Assembly (NCBI RefSeq): GCF_000469325.1 | Contig: NZ_KI271587.1 | Coordinates: 55,601-119,600 of the forward strand | Reading direction: 5' to 3' | From: Schleiferilactobacillus shenzhenensis LY-73 | GTDB taxonomy: Bacteria; Bacillota; Bacilli; Lactobacillales; Lactobacillaceae | Length of the DNA: 64,000 bases | Shown here: positions 25,580 through 34,075 of the stretch, one piece after another | Position numbering within the stretch: the stretch's first letter is position 1 | Layout of the letters: each line of letters begins with the position of its first letter | Notes under the pieces: model-generated | Databases searched by the model: none | Told to the model about the DNA's origin: nothing | What the model saw: the letters and a program-made list of their open reading frames with translations, nothing else | Program-made: the position numbers and the translations under genes

Positions 25580-25759
25580 TCAATGTCGCGGTTTCAACAT
25601 TGCCCAGATGAAAGTCACTACCGCACATATAGAAATGATAATCGCACACCAATCGTGCACAATTCTCGGCATGCCGGCCAGGTCGCCAAAAAGGACCAAG
25701 AGTGCGGCCAAGAGTAACGTCAAATAGATTACTACTAACATGGCTTTTTTTGAATGCAT
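25580..25759 (-). CDS. Small two-helix membrane protein downstream of a secreted protein
   Basis: 59 residues, starting MHSKKAMLVVIYLTLLLAAL with GAGGTG five bases before the ATG. Two hydrophobic helices (about 6-26 and 36-53) flank a short polar turn, and the C-terminus is basic (KPRH). It begins 23 bases after the stop of the secreted-protein gene, so the two are an operon. A small membrane partner directly after a secreted protein is the usual position of an immunity or anchoring protein, but there is no sequence proof. The region is AT-richer than its neighbours. Confidence 0.65.
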   Translation of the reverse strand: MHSKKAMLVVIYLTLLLAALLVLFGDLAGMPRIVHDWCAIIISICAVVTFIWAMLKPRH

Positions 25760-25782
25760 GATATCACCTCAAATTTATGGGT

Positions 25783-26424
25783 CTATCCGATAGACACTGT
25801 TTGTTGGGGGATACTGCTCTTCACTGCGTATGCCAATTTTGTATAGCTGGAGTCTTCATACATATAGTAATCGTCCTCGATATACACCTTTCCGTTTCCA
25901 GCCGGAGCGACATACCTCTTTCTCATAACATAGTAGGGTGAGACATAGCCATCACTAACCAGGTCATGAATGGCCGCTGCACCACTTGCACCTGTTAAAA
26001 CTACTCCGGCGATGCCCAGTGCAGCCTTGATCTTAGCGGCTTTGACAACGATTGAAAGGCCTGTAACGCCAAGGCCGGCAATTGACAGAATGTCACCTGC
26101 CACTGCCGCTTCCCGAGCTGTTGCACGCCCGTCATAATAGTTCCGTTCAAACTGCCAATCATAGCTATAGGTGGAACCACTAAATTCGCCAGTCTTAGAT
26201 TCTCCATATTGCATTTGTTGTTTGCGGGCATCTGACAACACGGGTGCGTTGTCGATGATAGTTTTCTGTTGCGGTGTGAGAGCTACCGCTTTACTACCGC
26301 CTTTTACGTTTTCGGTTGTAGCCTGCTGCTCAGTTGCAGTGTCCGCTGCCGCAATTGTTGGTGCAATTGTACCAATAATCAATGCTGTGGCAGAAGTGGC
26401 AATCATACTTTTGATAAGCTTCAT
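25783..26424 (-). CDS. Secreted protein of unknown function with hydrophobic glycine-rich core
   Basis: 213 residues from ATG 26424 (AAGGAG nine bases upstream). A signal peptide ends near TIAAA. The mature part has a polar N-terminal region, an aromatic patch (YSYDWQFERNYYDGR), then a long hydrophobic Gly/Ala-rich stretch (about 105-155, VAGDILSIAGLGVTGLSIVVKAAKIK and on) and a tyrosine-rich C-terminus (YYVMRKRY, DDYYMYED). The layout resembles the secreted protein at 62807-63349. A membrane-active peptide or cell-surface role is possible. Base composition is AT-rich compared with the flanks, suggesting acquisition. Confidence 0.7.
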   Translation of the reverse strand: MKLIKSMIATSATALIIGTIAPTIAAADTATEQQATTENVKGGSKAVALTPQQKTIIDNAPVLSDARKQQMQYGESKTGEFSGSTYSYDWQFERNYYDGRATAREAAVAGDILSIAGLGVTGLSIVVKAAKIKAALGIAGVVLTGASGAAAIHDLVSDGYVSPYYVMRKRYVAPAGNGKVYIEDDYYMYEDSSYTKLAYAVKSSIPQQTVSIG

Positions 26425-26470
26425 AAGTAGACACTCCTTAATATGCAAGTACCGAGGTTCCAACACACAA

Positions 26471-26499
26471 AGAATATATGTTTACATTCTTACAGTCAA
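26471..26499 (-). promoter_or_regulatory. Promoter of the secreted-protein operon
   Basis: On the minus strand TTGACT (26499-26494), 17-base spacer, TATTCT (26476-26471), about 45 bases upstream of the start codon. The rest of the 26425-26660 gap is AT-rich and holds nothing else I can name. Confidence 0.6.
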
Positions 26500-26660
26500 C
26501 CCTCAGAGCCGAATGTGCTTTACTCCATTCTTTCAAATATATATAGAATTCACAAAAAATTCATTTTTCATCCTTCTACACCGGGGAGCGATGAGTCCTT
26601 CACTGTTTTGTTGAACACTTTAAGATCTTTTTGTGAAGACTTGTTGACTGCTGTGATGAA

Positions 26661-29420
26661 CTACCGCCTGGTACTGCTGCTCGCACTGTTGTCGCTGGGT
26701 ACGTTCAGCGTCACGTCCGGCGCACTGCCGCCGTAAGACCGAATCTCGTTCATGATGCTGATGAGCTTCTGCCGCTGGGTCTCCTTGTCGCTGGCGTTGG
26801 TCTCATAGGCTTGGCGGGTGGCGGCCAGCTGCGTGTCGTATTGGCTCTGCAGTTCCGCCAGCTTGGCCTGGCGCTCCTTGTCCCGCTCGCTTTCGATGGC
26901 TGCTTTCTGCTGGTTATACTTCGCCAGTTTAGCGTTGCTTTCTTCTTCTTGCAGCAGGGCCTGCTGGTAATTCAGATCCCGCACCAGGTGATTCAGCTGG
27001 TCGTCGAAACTGCGCTTGGCACTTTGCCGGCGCACTTTTTGATTCTTATAACGAATATCTTGGATCTGCTTGAGCCAGGTGTCGTACTTCTTCAGACTGG
27101 GCAGCTCGCCCTGGTCGTTGAAGTCGGCAATAGCCGTGCGCACAACTTTCTCCCGCTTGTCTTCTTCTTTCTTCGACAGGTGGTAGATGAGCCGATAATC
27201 CAGGTTGGTCAAGCGGTCAGCATTGGCCTGCTTGCGCTCGCTGGCGAGCTGGCTGAGGTCGGCCGTGATGACGTCATTGGCGGTCTTCTTCTGCTTCTCC
27301 GGCAAGGCTTCCAGATTATTATTCCCCACCTTGCGGATCGTGCTGGGCATCGGGAAGTCCGTCTTGGTCTCCTTCAGCGCCGAGACCAGGTACTGCCCCT
27401 CCGCTTTGAACAGGGCCATCGGCAGCATCTGCATACTTTCGGTGAGTTCTCCGTTATTACCCGAATTATTGGAATCATAGCCCGTCCAATTCGCGATGGT
27501 GAAGCGCGGGGTCAGACCGACGAAGCTGATGTCGTGGTAGTTATCGGTGGTCCCGGTCTTGCCGGCGGTGTACGGGTAATTGTTCAGCGCCGCCGCCTTG
27601 CCCAGACCATTCTTCAAGACGCCCTGCATCGTGTTGATCATCATGTAACTGGCATTGGCAGAAAAGACGTTCTTTTTCTCGTGGCCGTTCTGGAACACCG
27701 TCCGCCGGTTGTAACTGTCGTACAGGGTGGTCAGGTTGCTGGGGGCGATGAACTGGCCGCTGCGGGAGAACGTACTGTAGGCGCCGGCCATCTCAGTGGT
27801 ATTGGTGCGGAAGCTGCCCAGGGCCATGGCCGGACCATTGGCCAGGTCGCTCGGCGTGATGGCGGAGAACTGCATCTGACCGAGCTTTTCATAATAAGAC
27901 TTCTGCGTATCCTGGGCGGCCAGTTGGAAGGCGACCGTGTTGACGGAATCTTCCAGGGCGTGGCGCAGGGTCATACTACCATGGTAACCAGCGTAATAGT
28001 TCTGCAACGGCTGCCCATTGACGTTAGTGACGGGCTTATCGACCATCGTACTCATCGGCGTATACCCCCGGCTGAAGGCTTCGGCGTAGGCCACGATCGG
28101 CTTGGCCGTGGAACCGAAGGGCCGGGCACTGAGCGCCCGGTTGACCTGGTCGTTCTGGGGAGAGCGGCCGCCGATGATGGCCAGCACATCCCCCGTCTGG
28201 TTGTCGACCACAGTGCTGGCCACTTGCGGCTGCAGGCGGCCCTGGCTGTCCTTGGCCGTGTACGGCGCATAAGTTTGACTGGCGAGCTGCTCAATCTTCT
28301 GCTGGATACCCATATCGATGGTGGTATTGATCACGTAGCCGCCGTTCAATAATTGGGCATAGTCCTGCTGATAGAGCCGATTATATTGCGCGTTATAGTT
28401 CTGCTGCGCCTTCGTATCTTTGAAGGCATACTGGAACGTGAAGCCGTTGGCCGACATCAACGCCTCGGTGGCATTGGTCAAGGCATACGACACGGCATAA
28501 TTGTCCGTGATGTTGCTATTGGTATTGGTGTTCGTTACGTTCAGCCCCAGCGGCTTGGCCGACTCCCGAGCGAAGACCTTGCTACCAATCAGGCCCTGCT
28601 GCTGCCAGACGTAGAGCACCGTATTGCGCCGGTTGCGCGCCCCGGTGGGATTATTCAACGGGTCGTACAGCGTCGGGTTGTTGGGAATCCCCACCAGCAG
28701 CGCAATCTGGTTCAGTGTCAGCTTGCTTTGGTCCGTGTTGAAGTAATACTTGGCGGCGCTGCCGATGCCGTATTGGCCATGGCCGAAGTACGTGTCGTTC
28801 AGATAGAATTCCAGGATATCGTGCTTGCTGAATTTTTTCTCCAGTTCCTGGGCGATGACCATCTCCCGCACCTTGCGCATGGGGGTCTGGCTCTGGTCCT
28901 TGAGAATATCGTTCTTCACCAATTGCTGGGTGAGCGTAGAGCCGCCTTGGACCTGGCGCCGGCGCAGCACGCTGACCAGTGAGCGGACTACGGCGTAAGG
29001 ATCGACTCCGTGGTGTTCATAGAACCGGCGGTCTTCCACCGCCACCAGTCCCTTGGTGATCCCCGGATTGATTTGGGCATACTTCAAGTAGATGGGCTGG
29101 TTCGGCGACAGCGTCCGAATGACCTGACCATTTTTGTCCTTGACCACGGTGGGCTGTTTAGGCGAAAAGTCCGCCCGTTTCACGGTAGCGGCAATGGTGT
29201 AGCCGTCGGTAATGGCCTGCTTGGCCTGGCCGCCGTACTTGGCCCAGGCCACGCCCGCCGCTGTCCCCGCCAGGACCAGCAGGGTGAGCAGGACCAGGAG
29301 AAAGATCTTCCAGCCGCGGTGCTTCTTATGCGGCTGGTGCCCGTGATGGTGCCGGCGCGCGGCTTCAGCGGCTTGGCGGCGGGCGGTGCGGGATAATACC
29401 CCGGGCTGTTGCTCATCCAC
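26661..29420 (-). CDS. Class A penicillin-binding protein (PBP1A type)
   Basis: 919 residues with a GTG start at 29420 set by AAAGGAG ten bases upstream. A His-rich cytoplasmic tail (about 22-35) precedes one membrane helix (about 38-60). The GT51 transglycosylase domain follows, with EDRRFYEHHGVD near 127 and GGSTLTQQLVKN. The transpeptidase has STAK at 437-440 (catalytic S437), SVN at 492-494 and KTG at 621-623. It polymerises and cross-links peptidoglycan outside the membrane. The last 220 or so residues form a charged coiled coil (many KxxE and QQ repeats), unusual for the family. It follows the bitopic protein gene by 28 bases. Confidence 0.95.
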   Translation of the reverse strand: MDEQQPGVLSRTARRQAAEAARRHHHGHQPHKKHRGWKIFLLVLLTLLVLAGTAAGVAWAKYGGQAKQAITDGYTIAATVKRADFSPKQPTVVKDKNGQVIRTLSPNQPIYLKYAQINPGITKGLVAVEDRRFYEHHGVDPYAVVRSLVSVLRRRQVQGGSTLTQQLVKNDILKDQSQTPMRKVREMVIAQELEKKFSKHDILEFYLNDTYFGHGQYGIGSAAKYYFNTDQSKLTLNQIALLVGIPNNPTLYDPLNNPTGARNRRNTVLYVWQQQGLIGSKVFARESAKPLGLNVTNTNTNSNITDNYAVSYALTNATEALMSANGFTFQYAFKDTKAQQNYNAQYNRLYQQDYAQLLNGGYVINTTIDMGIQQKIEQLASQTYAPYTAKDSQGRLQPQVASTVVDNQTGDVLAIIGGRSPQNDQVNRALSARPFGSTAKPIVAYAEAFSRGYTPMSTMVDKPVTNVNGQPLQNYYAGYHGSMTLRHALEDSVNTVAFQLAAQDTQKSYYEKLGQMQFSAITPSDLANGPAMALGSFRTNTTEMAGAYSTFSRSGQFIAPSNLTTLYDSYNRRTVFQNGHEKKNVFSANASYMMINTMQGVLKNGLGKAAALNNYPYTAGKTGTTDNYHDISFVGLTPRFTIANWTGYDSNNSGNNGELTESMQMLPMALFKAEGQYLVSALKETKTDFPMPSTIRKVGNNNLEALPEKQKKTANDVITADLSQLASERKQANADRLTNLDYRLIYHLSKKEEDKREKVVRTAIADFNDQGELPSLKKYDTWLKQIQDIRYKNQKVRRQSAKRSFDDQLNHLVRDLNYQQALLQEEESNAKLAKYNQQKAAIESERDKERQAKLAELQSQYDTQLAATRQAYETNASDKETQRQKLISIMNEIRSYGGSAPDVTLNVPSDNSASSSTRR

Positions 29421-29448
29421 GGGCAGTTTTCTCCTTTCTTCCTTCAAC

Positions 29449-30753
29449 TCAGTAAACGTAAACGACGGTGCTGGGGGTGATCTGGTTGGCAATGGTATTG
29501 TAACCGGCACTGGTACTGATCATGTTGCTCAGAGTGCTCGCGCCAGCGGCAATGAAGCCGATGGTGGTCCGGCCCTTGAGCAGGATGCTGGTCTGGAGGT
29601 CGGTGTTGTTGCGCAGCCAGAAAACCGGGGTGGCGGCGTTGAAGTCGCTGGTGTCGTTGCTGTTGGCGGTGTCGGCGACGGGACTGGTGCTGGGGGCGGC
29701 ACTGGTCTGGGCGTAGTACGTGCCGAAGTCGCTGGCGCTGGGGTCGGTGACGACAGCGCCCTGGCCGCCGTCGATGGTGGCGCTGACGCTGTACTGCCCG
29801 CCGCTCAAGCTGAGGCTGTCCAGCGTGATGGTGTTGCCGTCGGCGGAATAGTGGCCGCTGGTCCGGGTGAGGAAACGGGCCGCTTGGGTCGCCTGGTCCA
29901 CCAGCAGGACCCGGCTGGCCGTGATGCCGGCGTTGCTCAAAATGGCGTCATAATCGCTGCCGCTGTTCCCGGCCACCGTGGACCCGCCCTGGGTGATGGT
30001 CACCTGAGCGGGGGTATAGCCCTGGGTCAGCGGGGCGTTCTTCAAGGCGTCCAGGGCTTTTTGCTCCGCGGCCGACTGGGCGGCGTTGGTCTCCGAGGTG
30101 TTCTTCTCGAAGGCGGCATCCAAGTCCTTCACCGGCTGGCGCCAGCGGTTCGCCACGGTGCGGTTACGGATCAGGCTGTAATACGCCTTGGTCTGGGCAA
30201 TCTGCTGAAGTGTGGGGGCGGTCTTCGTGGCTTGGTAATCCCCGTAGATCTTCTGGATAAACGTGTTGGCGTCCGTGGTCTGCTGGAACCAGACCTGGAC
30301 CGTGTCCAGCTTGTTCTTCTGGTCTTGGTAAACGGTCTGATTCTTCTCTTGGAGCAGCGTCTGGTCCAGCTTGCTCAAGCCGGCCGCCGTCACGCTATCC
30401 CGGTAATCGCCTTGACCGTCGTACAGCGCCGCCACCTGCTTCGCCCGGTCTTGGCGGCGGGCGTAATCCGTGGCAAAATGCTGCCAAAGGGTTTGGCTGC
30501 GGTCCGTGAAGGCCCATTGCCAGGTCGCCCGGGTACCGGCCAGCTGCCGTCGGTCACTGGGCGCGACGTCCGTCTTCAGCGCCCGCTGTTCCAGATTGGT
30601 GTACTGGGCTTCCACCGTGCTGCTGAAGTGGTGGTTCAAGAACCACCAGCCCATCAAAGCGACCACAAAGAGGGCCATCACTAAACTCGCAATGACCAGC
30701 ATAATCCGTTTGGCACGCTGATACTGCGGCGAACGCCGCGCCCCCTGGGCCAC
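29449..30753 (-). CDS. Bitopic membrane protein, cell-wall operon, unknown function
   Basis: 434 residues from GTG 30753 (AAAGGA upstream). A short basic N-terminus, one membrane helix (about 17-40) and a large outer domain. That domain starts helical (about 45-245, many Q, K, A), then turns into a beta-rich Ser/Thr/Gly region (about 255-434) ending in VVYVY. It is the first gene of an operon with the class A PBP, so it may assist that enzyme or septal wall synthesis. No recognised motif; not a known MapZ or GpsB by what can be seen. Confidence 0.7.
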   Translation of the reverse strand: MAQGARRSPQYQRAKRIMLVIASLVMALFVVALMGWWFLNHHFSSTVEAQYTNLEQRALKTDVAPSDRRQLAGTRATWQWAFTDRSQTLWQHFATDYARRQDRAKQVAALYDGQGDYRDSVTAAGLSKLDQTLLQEKNQTVYQDQKNKLDTVQVWFQQTTDANTFIQKIYGDYQATKTAPTLQQIAQTKAYYSLIRNRTVANRWRQPVKDLDAAFEKNTSETNAAQSAAEQKALDALKNAPLTQGYTPAQVTITQGGSTVAGNSGSDYDAILSNAGITASRVLLVDQATQAARFLTRTSGHYSADGNTITLDSLSLSGGQYSVSATIDGGQGAVVTDPSASDFGTYYAQTSAAPSTSPVADTANSNDTSDFNAATPVFWLRNNTDLQTSILLKGRTTIGFIAAGASTLSNMISTSAGYNTIANQITPSTVVYVY

Positions 30754-30802
30754 CCCAATCGTCCTTTCTGCGTTACAATCTGTTCCTATTGTACCGAGAC
30801 AA

Positions 30803-30835
30803 GGGATGATTCGCCAGGGGCGGGCGAATCATCCC
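30803..30835. promoter_or_regulatory. 13-bp perfect hairpin upstream of the PBP operon
   Basis: GGGATGATTCGCC (30803-30815) pairs with GGCGAATCATCCC (30823-30835) around seven bases. No T-run on either side. It lies about 50 bases upstream of the minus-strand start codon, just beyond a -10-like TACAAT (30794-30789 on minus), and about 190 bases before the plus gene. Confidence 0.5.
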
Positions 30836-30965
30836 GGGATCAGGGCCGGTTAGTTGTGCCGCGGTCTGGCTGGGCAGATGCTTGTGCGGTTGACATTGTG
30901 ACCGTTTTTTGCCGTGATTGATGTATAGAAGAAAGGCGGGCGGTCGCCGAGAACGACCGCAGTTT

Positions 30966-30994
30966 TTGCGCTCCCCCGGCCAATCAGTTAAGCT
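30966..30994 (+). promoter_or_regulatory. Possible promoter
   Basis: TTGCGC (30966-30971), 17 bases, TAAGCT (30989-30994), about 30 bases before the next plus-strand start. Confidence 0.4.
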
Positions 30995-31027
30995 AGAGAA
31001 AGAAATTGTGGGGGAAGGAACGGCCGG

Positions 31028-31960
31028 ATGAGTAAGAAAGCGAAACGGCGGATTTTACGCTGGAGTATTGTACTGATCGTGTTGATCGTCATCGGGGTGT
31101 TTGGCTTTGTCCGCCGGACGGAAATCGCCAACGGCTTGTCCACGTGGCTGACGAAGCAGACGATCCCATTCAACCTGGTGGTCAGCCCCGATGCCGCGGC
31201 GGCGCAGGAAACGGTCAAGGGCGTCGACCTGGACGGGAACGACAGCAAGCGTCGGAATGCCGCCGTGGCCGCTTTTACCGTGGCTCAGCAGCGTTTCTCG
31301 GTCGCGGACCAAAACTATACGACTTTCCTTTCTCCCACCGAAGCAAAGCGCTTGAAAAAGTGGGTCAACGACAAGCCTTACCAATATATTAGCGACTTAA
31401 CGATGCTGGGCTATGGCCGCGACACTCAGGGCAGTTTCTTGTATCTGAGCGCGAACCGGTATCAGGACACGCCCGCCATCTGGTCGTACCGCTACCGCAT
31501 CTACTACCGGGGCGATCAGCTGCTCTCGTCATACTTCGCCGGCCGCTTCCAGGGGACCGTTCAGCCGCAATTCATCGTCCCCAAGGTGGGGCTGGGGACG
31601 CCGGGGAACGCGACGGCTGTCAACTTTCTGACCCAGATCAAGAACGGGCTGGGGCGGGCCGACCTCTACGAGAAAATCAACGATCGGTCCCTCTTCGTCG
31701 GCATCGCCCGCCAGCTCGGGCTGGACGACGCCAGCGCTGCCGGCTTGCAGATGTACCTGCGCCGGAGCAACGGCAAGTTCAACAATTCCGCCATTACCAG
31801 TTACGTCGTCACCGACGCGCCGCGAGTGACCCGCTTCACCCTGGTGGTCAAAAAAGAGGGCAAGCGGCAGCCGCTCACCCTCGTGTTCGATCGGAACAAG
31901 AGTAAATTCACACAATTACGGGTCGGGGACCAAAATCCAGGCAACCAGCGAAACGGATGA
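31028..31960 (+). CDS. Membrane-anchored protein of unknown function
   Basis: 310 residues, GGAAGGAA upstream of the ATG. A basic start (MSKKAKRRILRW), a single membrane helix at about 12-31, then an outer domain of about 270 residues. The domain contains tyrosine-rich strands (YQYISDLTMLGYGRD, YRYRIYYRGD) and ends polar. No catalytic signature is recognised. It is divergent from the PBP operon and followed by its own hairpin and terminator. It might serve the cell surface like its neighbours, which is only context. Confidence 0.7.
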   Translation: MSKKAKRRILRWSIVLIVLIVIGVFGFVRRTEIANGLSTWLTKQTIPFNLVVSPDAAAAQETVKGVDLDGNDSKRRNAAVAAFTVAQQRFSVADQNYTTFLSPTEAKRLKKWVNDKPYQYISDLTMLGYGRDTQGSFLYLSANRYQDTPAIWSYRYRIYYRGDQLLSSYFAGRFQGTVQPQFIVPKVGLGTPGNATAVNFLTQIKNGLGRADLYEKINDRSLFVGIARQLGLDDASAAGLQMYLRRSNGKFNNSAITSYVVTDAPRVTRFTLVVKKEGKRQPLTLVFDRNKSKFTQLRVGDQNPGNQRNG

Positions 31961-32014
31961 TAAGCGGGAAAGCGCCGCTTATCGGGAGCGGGAGCAGTGA
32001 GCGCCGCGCACAAT

Positions 32015-32047
32015 GGGGCAGTCAATTGCGATATTGACGCCCTTTTT
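32015..32047 (+). terminator. Terminator
   Basis: GGGC(A)GTCAAT pairs with ATTGACGCCC (one bulged base) and is followed by TTTTT at 32043-32047. An extra hairpin GATAAGCGG/CCGCTTATC overlaps the upstream stop codon at 31959-31983. Confidence 0.75.
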
Positions 32048-32061
32048 GTCTGCCCGATACC

Positions 32062-32337
32062 TTACTTTTTGTGTTTGAGGCGGTGCAGGTGGTAGGCAAT
32101 CACGCCGGCACTGACCAGGAACAGAATGAGCAGGACGCCGTCCATCCCTAAGTAAAGTTGACCATCCTGGGGCGTGGCGAAGATGTGCGGGGATTGAACC
32201 AGTTGGCGGTCGCTGACAGTGAGGCGATATAGCATGATGGCGGCGCCGATGACTGCGCAGGTGAAGGTGGTGCGGTAGGCATTTCTCGAAAAGCGCTGCG
32301 AGGGATGCCCTTGGATGAGATCTTTGAGCAGGGACAT
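32062..32337 (-). CDS. Small two-helix membrane protein of the QGH/NAYR type
   Basis: 91 residues, GGAGGAGC upstream of the ATG. The N-terminal segment LLKDLIQGHPSQRFSRNAYR is closely matched by the protein at 62428-62772 (LIKSIVQGHSSLRFTLNAYR), so the two are paralogs. Two helices follow (about 27-45 and 66-84) and the C-terminus is basic (HRLKHKK). It lies directly after a damaged ABC-transporter gene, in the same direction. Function unknown; the shared motif marks an apparent family of small membrane proteins. Confidence 0.7.
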   Translation of the reverse strand: MSLLKDLIQGHPSQRFSRNAYRTTFTCAVIGAAIMLYRLTVSDRQLVQSPHIFATPQDGQLYLGMDGVLLILFLVSAGVIAYHLHRLKHKK

Positions 32338-32390
32338 GGTGGTGCTCCTCCTTTACAGTAGGGAATAAGCAATGTGCCGTTCTGGCGGAA

Positions 32391-32679
32391 TTACTCGGCC
32401 AGCGATTGTACTTGGCGGAAGGTTCTGTCGGCAACCCGATAGATTTTATCGAATTGGGCGGCATACCGTGCCGTCGCAGCATGTTCGATTTCGATTTGCG
32501 GGACGGCCGCAAACCGGCCCTGCGGTGACAGCGTTCGTCAACTGCCCCACAAACGCCGGGGAAACAATGCCGTCCAGTGCCATGAGCGCACAAAACACGA
32601 TGCTCAAGAAGAGCCATCTTTTCGCATCGTGGAACAAGTACCGATAGAACTGGCGCTTACTGGTCGTTGGCTGGGGCAT
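32391..32679 (-). pseudogene. Remnant of an ABC exporter membrane domain
   Basis: From ATG 32679 (AGGTGAG upstream) the first 52 residues look like the start of an ABC-type exporter: a cytoplasmic lead, a membrane helix (RWLFLSIVFCALMALDGIVSP) and AFVGQLTNAVTAG. At GCAGGGCC near 32525 the frame breaks. One G fewer would continue as GRFAAVPQI, then about 32 more residues to a stop at 32391. Everything else of a normal 570-residue exporter is missing. So it is a truncated and frameshifted relic preceding the QGH/NAYR gene. Confidence 0.6.
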
Positions 32680-32872
32680 GGCGCTCACCTGCGTTTTCGG
32701 CGAGATGCACGTATGTGGAAAAAGTGCTCTCGCGCTGAGATAAGGCCAGTCTAATCTTGCCCCCCCAAATGTCAATATGATGATTGACAAATGTGCACGG
32801 CTCATTTTGATCGGTGCTTCTCAGCTCTTTACACGCCACGGTCCCCCCCTTCCTTCTTTTTCCGGGAGAAAT

Positions 32873-32910
32873 AAAAAGCTGGCGCAAGCCTTAACGGCTC
32901 TTGCCAGTTT
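32873..32910 (-). terminator. Terminator of manA
   Basis: On the minus strand ACTGGCAAG pairs with CTTGCGCCAGC (one bulge), then TTTTTATTTC. It lies 16 bases past the manA stop codon. Confidence 0.75.
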
Positions 32911-32925
32911 TCTCAAAATGTCAGA

Positions 32926-33900
32926 CTATTCTTGCTGTCCTGGTTCTGACGCAATGATCTGCATGTCGCCGTCCACGGTCCAGTCCTTGATCTGGGCTGG
33001 GATGATGAAGTGCATCCCCTTGTGCAGTTCGTACGGGTCGCCGTCAGCGGTCAAGGTGCCGTCGCCGGCCAGCACAGAGACCAGGGTGTAGGGGGCACTG
33101 ACGTGGTGCAGTGCCTGCTTATCCTTGATCCGCCACTGCCAGACGCTGAAGAACGGGGAGATGGGCGGCTGGACGTAGGTGGTGAAGGTGGACGCCCCGC
33201 GCTGTTCGGTCTGAATGTCGAGCTTGGGGTCGTGGTGCGGCACGTTGGTCACGTCGATGGACTGCTGCAGGTGCAGATCGCGCTTCTTGCCGGTCTTCGC
33301 GTCCACCCGGTCGTAATCGTAGAGCCGGTATGTGGTATCGCTGGACTGCTGGGTCTCCAGGACCATGATGCCCTTATTCAAGGCGTGGATGGTACCGCTG
33401 GGGACGAAGATGAAGTCGCCGGTCTTGACCGGCACCTTGCGCAGCAGCTTGTCCCACTCGCCGGCGTGGATCATGTCCGCCAGCTCCTGGCGGGTCTGGG
33501 CGTGGTGCCCGTAGATGAGGTAAGAGCCCGGGTCGGCTTGGATCACGTACCAGCACTCCGTCTTGCCCAGCTCGTGCTCGTGTTCCTCAGCGTAGGCATC
33601 GTCCGGGTGGACTTGGACAGAAAGGCTCGCTTCCGCATCCAGGATCTTCGTCAGCAGCGGGAAGACTTTCTCACTGGGATCGCCGAAGTATTCCGGGTGC
33701 AGCTTATACGCGTCATCCAGCGCCAAGCCGGCCAAGGGTCCGTTGATCACCCGGCTGGGACCGTGGGGATGGGCTGAGATGGCCCAGCATTCCCCAATCT
33801 TGCCGTCGGGGATCTTATAGCCGAATTCGCTGGCCAGCTTGCGTCCGCCCCAGATCTTGGGTTGGAAATACGGGTGCAGAAATAATGGTTCGATTGCCAT
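32926..33900 (-). CDS. manA: Mannose-6-phosphate isomerase, class I
   Basis: 324 residues from ATG 33900 (GGAGG eight bases upstream); a longer frame exists without a ribosome site. The cupin zinc site is visible: Q96 and H98 in QVHPDD, E115 in TECWYV and H172 in PSGTIHAL. It interconverts mannose-6-phosphate and fructose-6-phosphate, joining mannose imported by the PTS at 38.7-41.5 kb to glycolysis. Length matches the short Gram-positive ManA. Monocistronic with its own terminator. Confidence 0.95.
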   Translation of the reverse strand: MAIEPLFLHPYFQPKIWGGRKLASEFGYKIPDGKIGECWAISAHPHGPSRVINGPLAGLALDDAYKLHPEYFGDPSEKVFPLLTKILDAEASLSVQVHPDDAYAEEHEHELGKTECWYVIQADPGSYLIYGHHAQTRQELADMIHAGEWDKLLRKVPVKTGDFIFVPSGTIHALNKGIMVLETQQSSDTTYRLYDYDRVDAKTGKKRDLHLQQSIDVTNVPHHDPKLDIQTEQRGASTFTTYVQPPISPFFSVWQWRIKDKQALHHVSAPYTLVSVLAGDGTLTADGDPYELHKGMHFIIPAQIKDWTVDGDMQIIASEPGQQE

Positions 33901-34075
33901 GGACACTGCCTCCAATAGTAGTTTCCCTTTCATTATACCAAGATGAATCGCCAGAAACCGGCGATTCCGGGGATTGGGCCGAGAAGTCGTTGGTTAACGA
34001 TATACCAAGTTTTGCGGGTTGAGGTCAGGCGGCGGCGAAACCACGGTATAATAAACGCAAAAGGAGGCGGCCGTG

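Noticed and set aside
26811-30684. Long plus-strand open frames of 513, 209 and 432 codons
   Set aside because: Shadows of the class A PBP and the bitopic protein. Their amino acid content (rich in G, R, V, H, Q repeats) is that of reverse-complement coding sequence.
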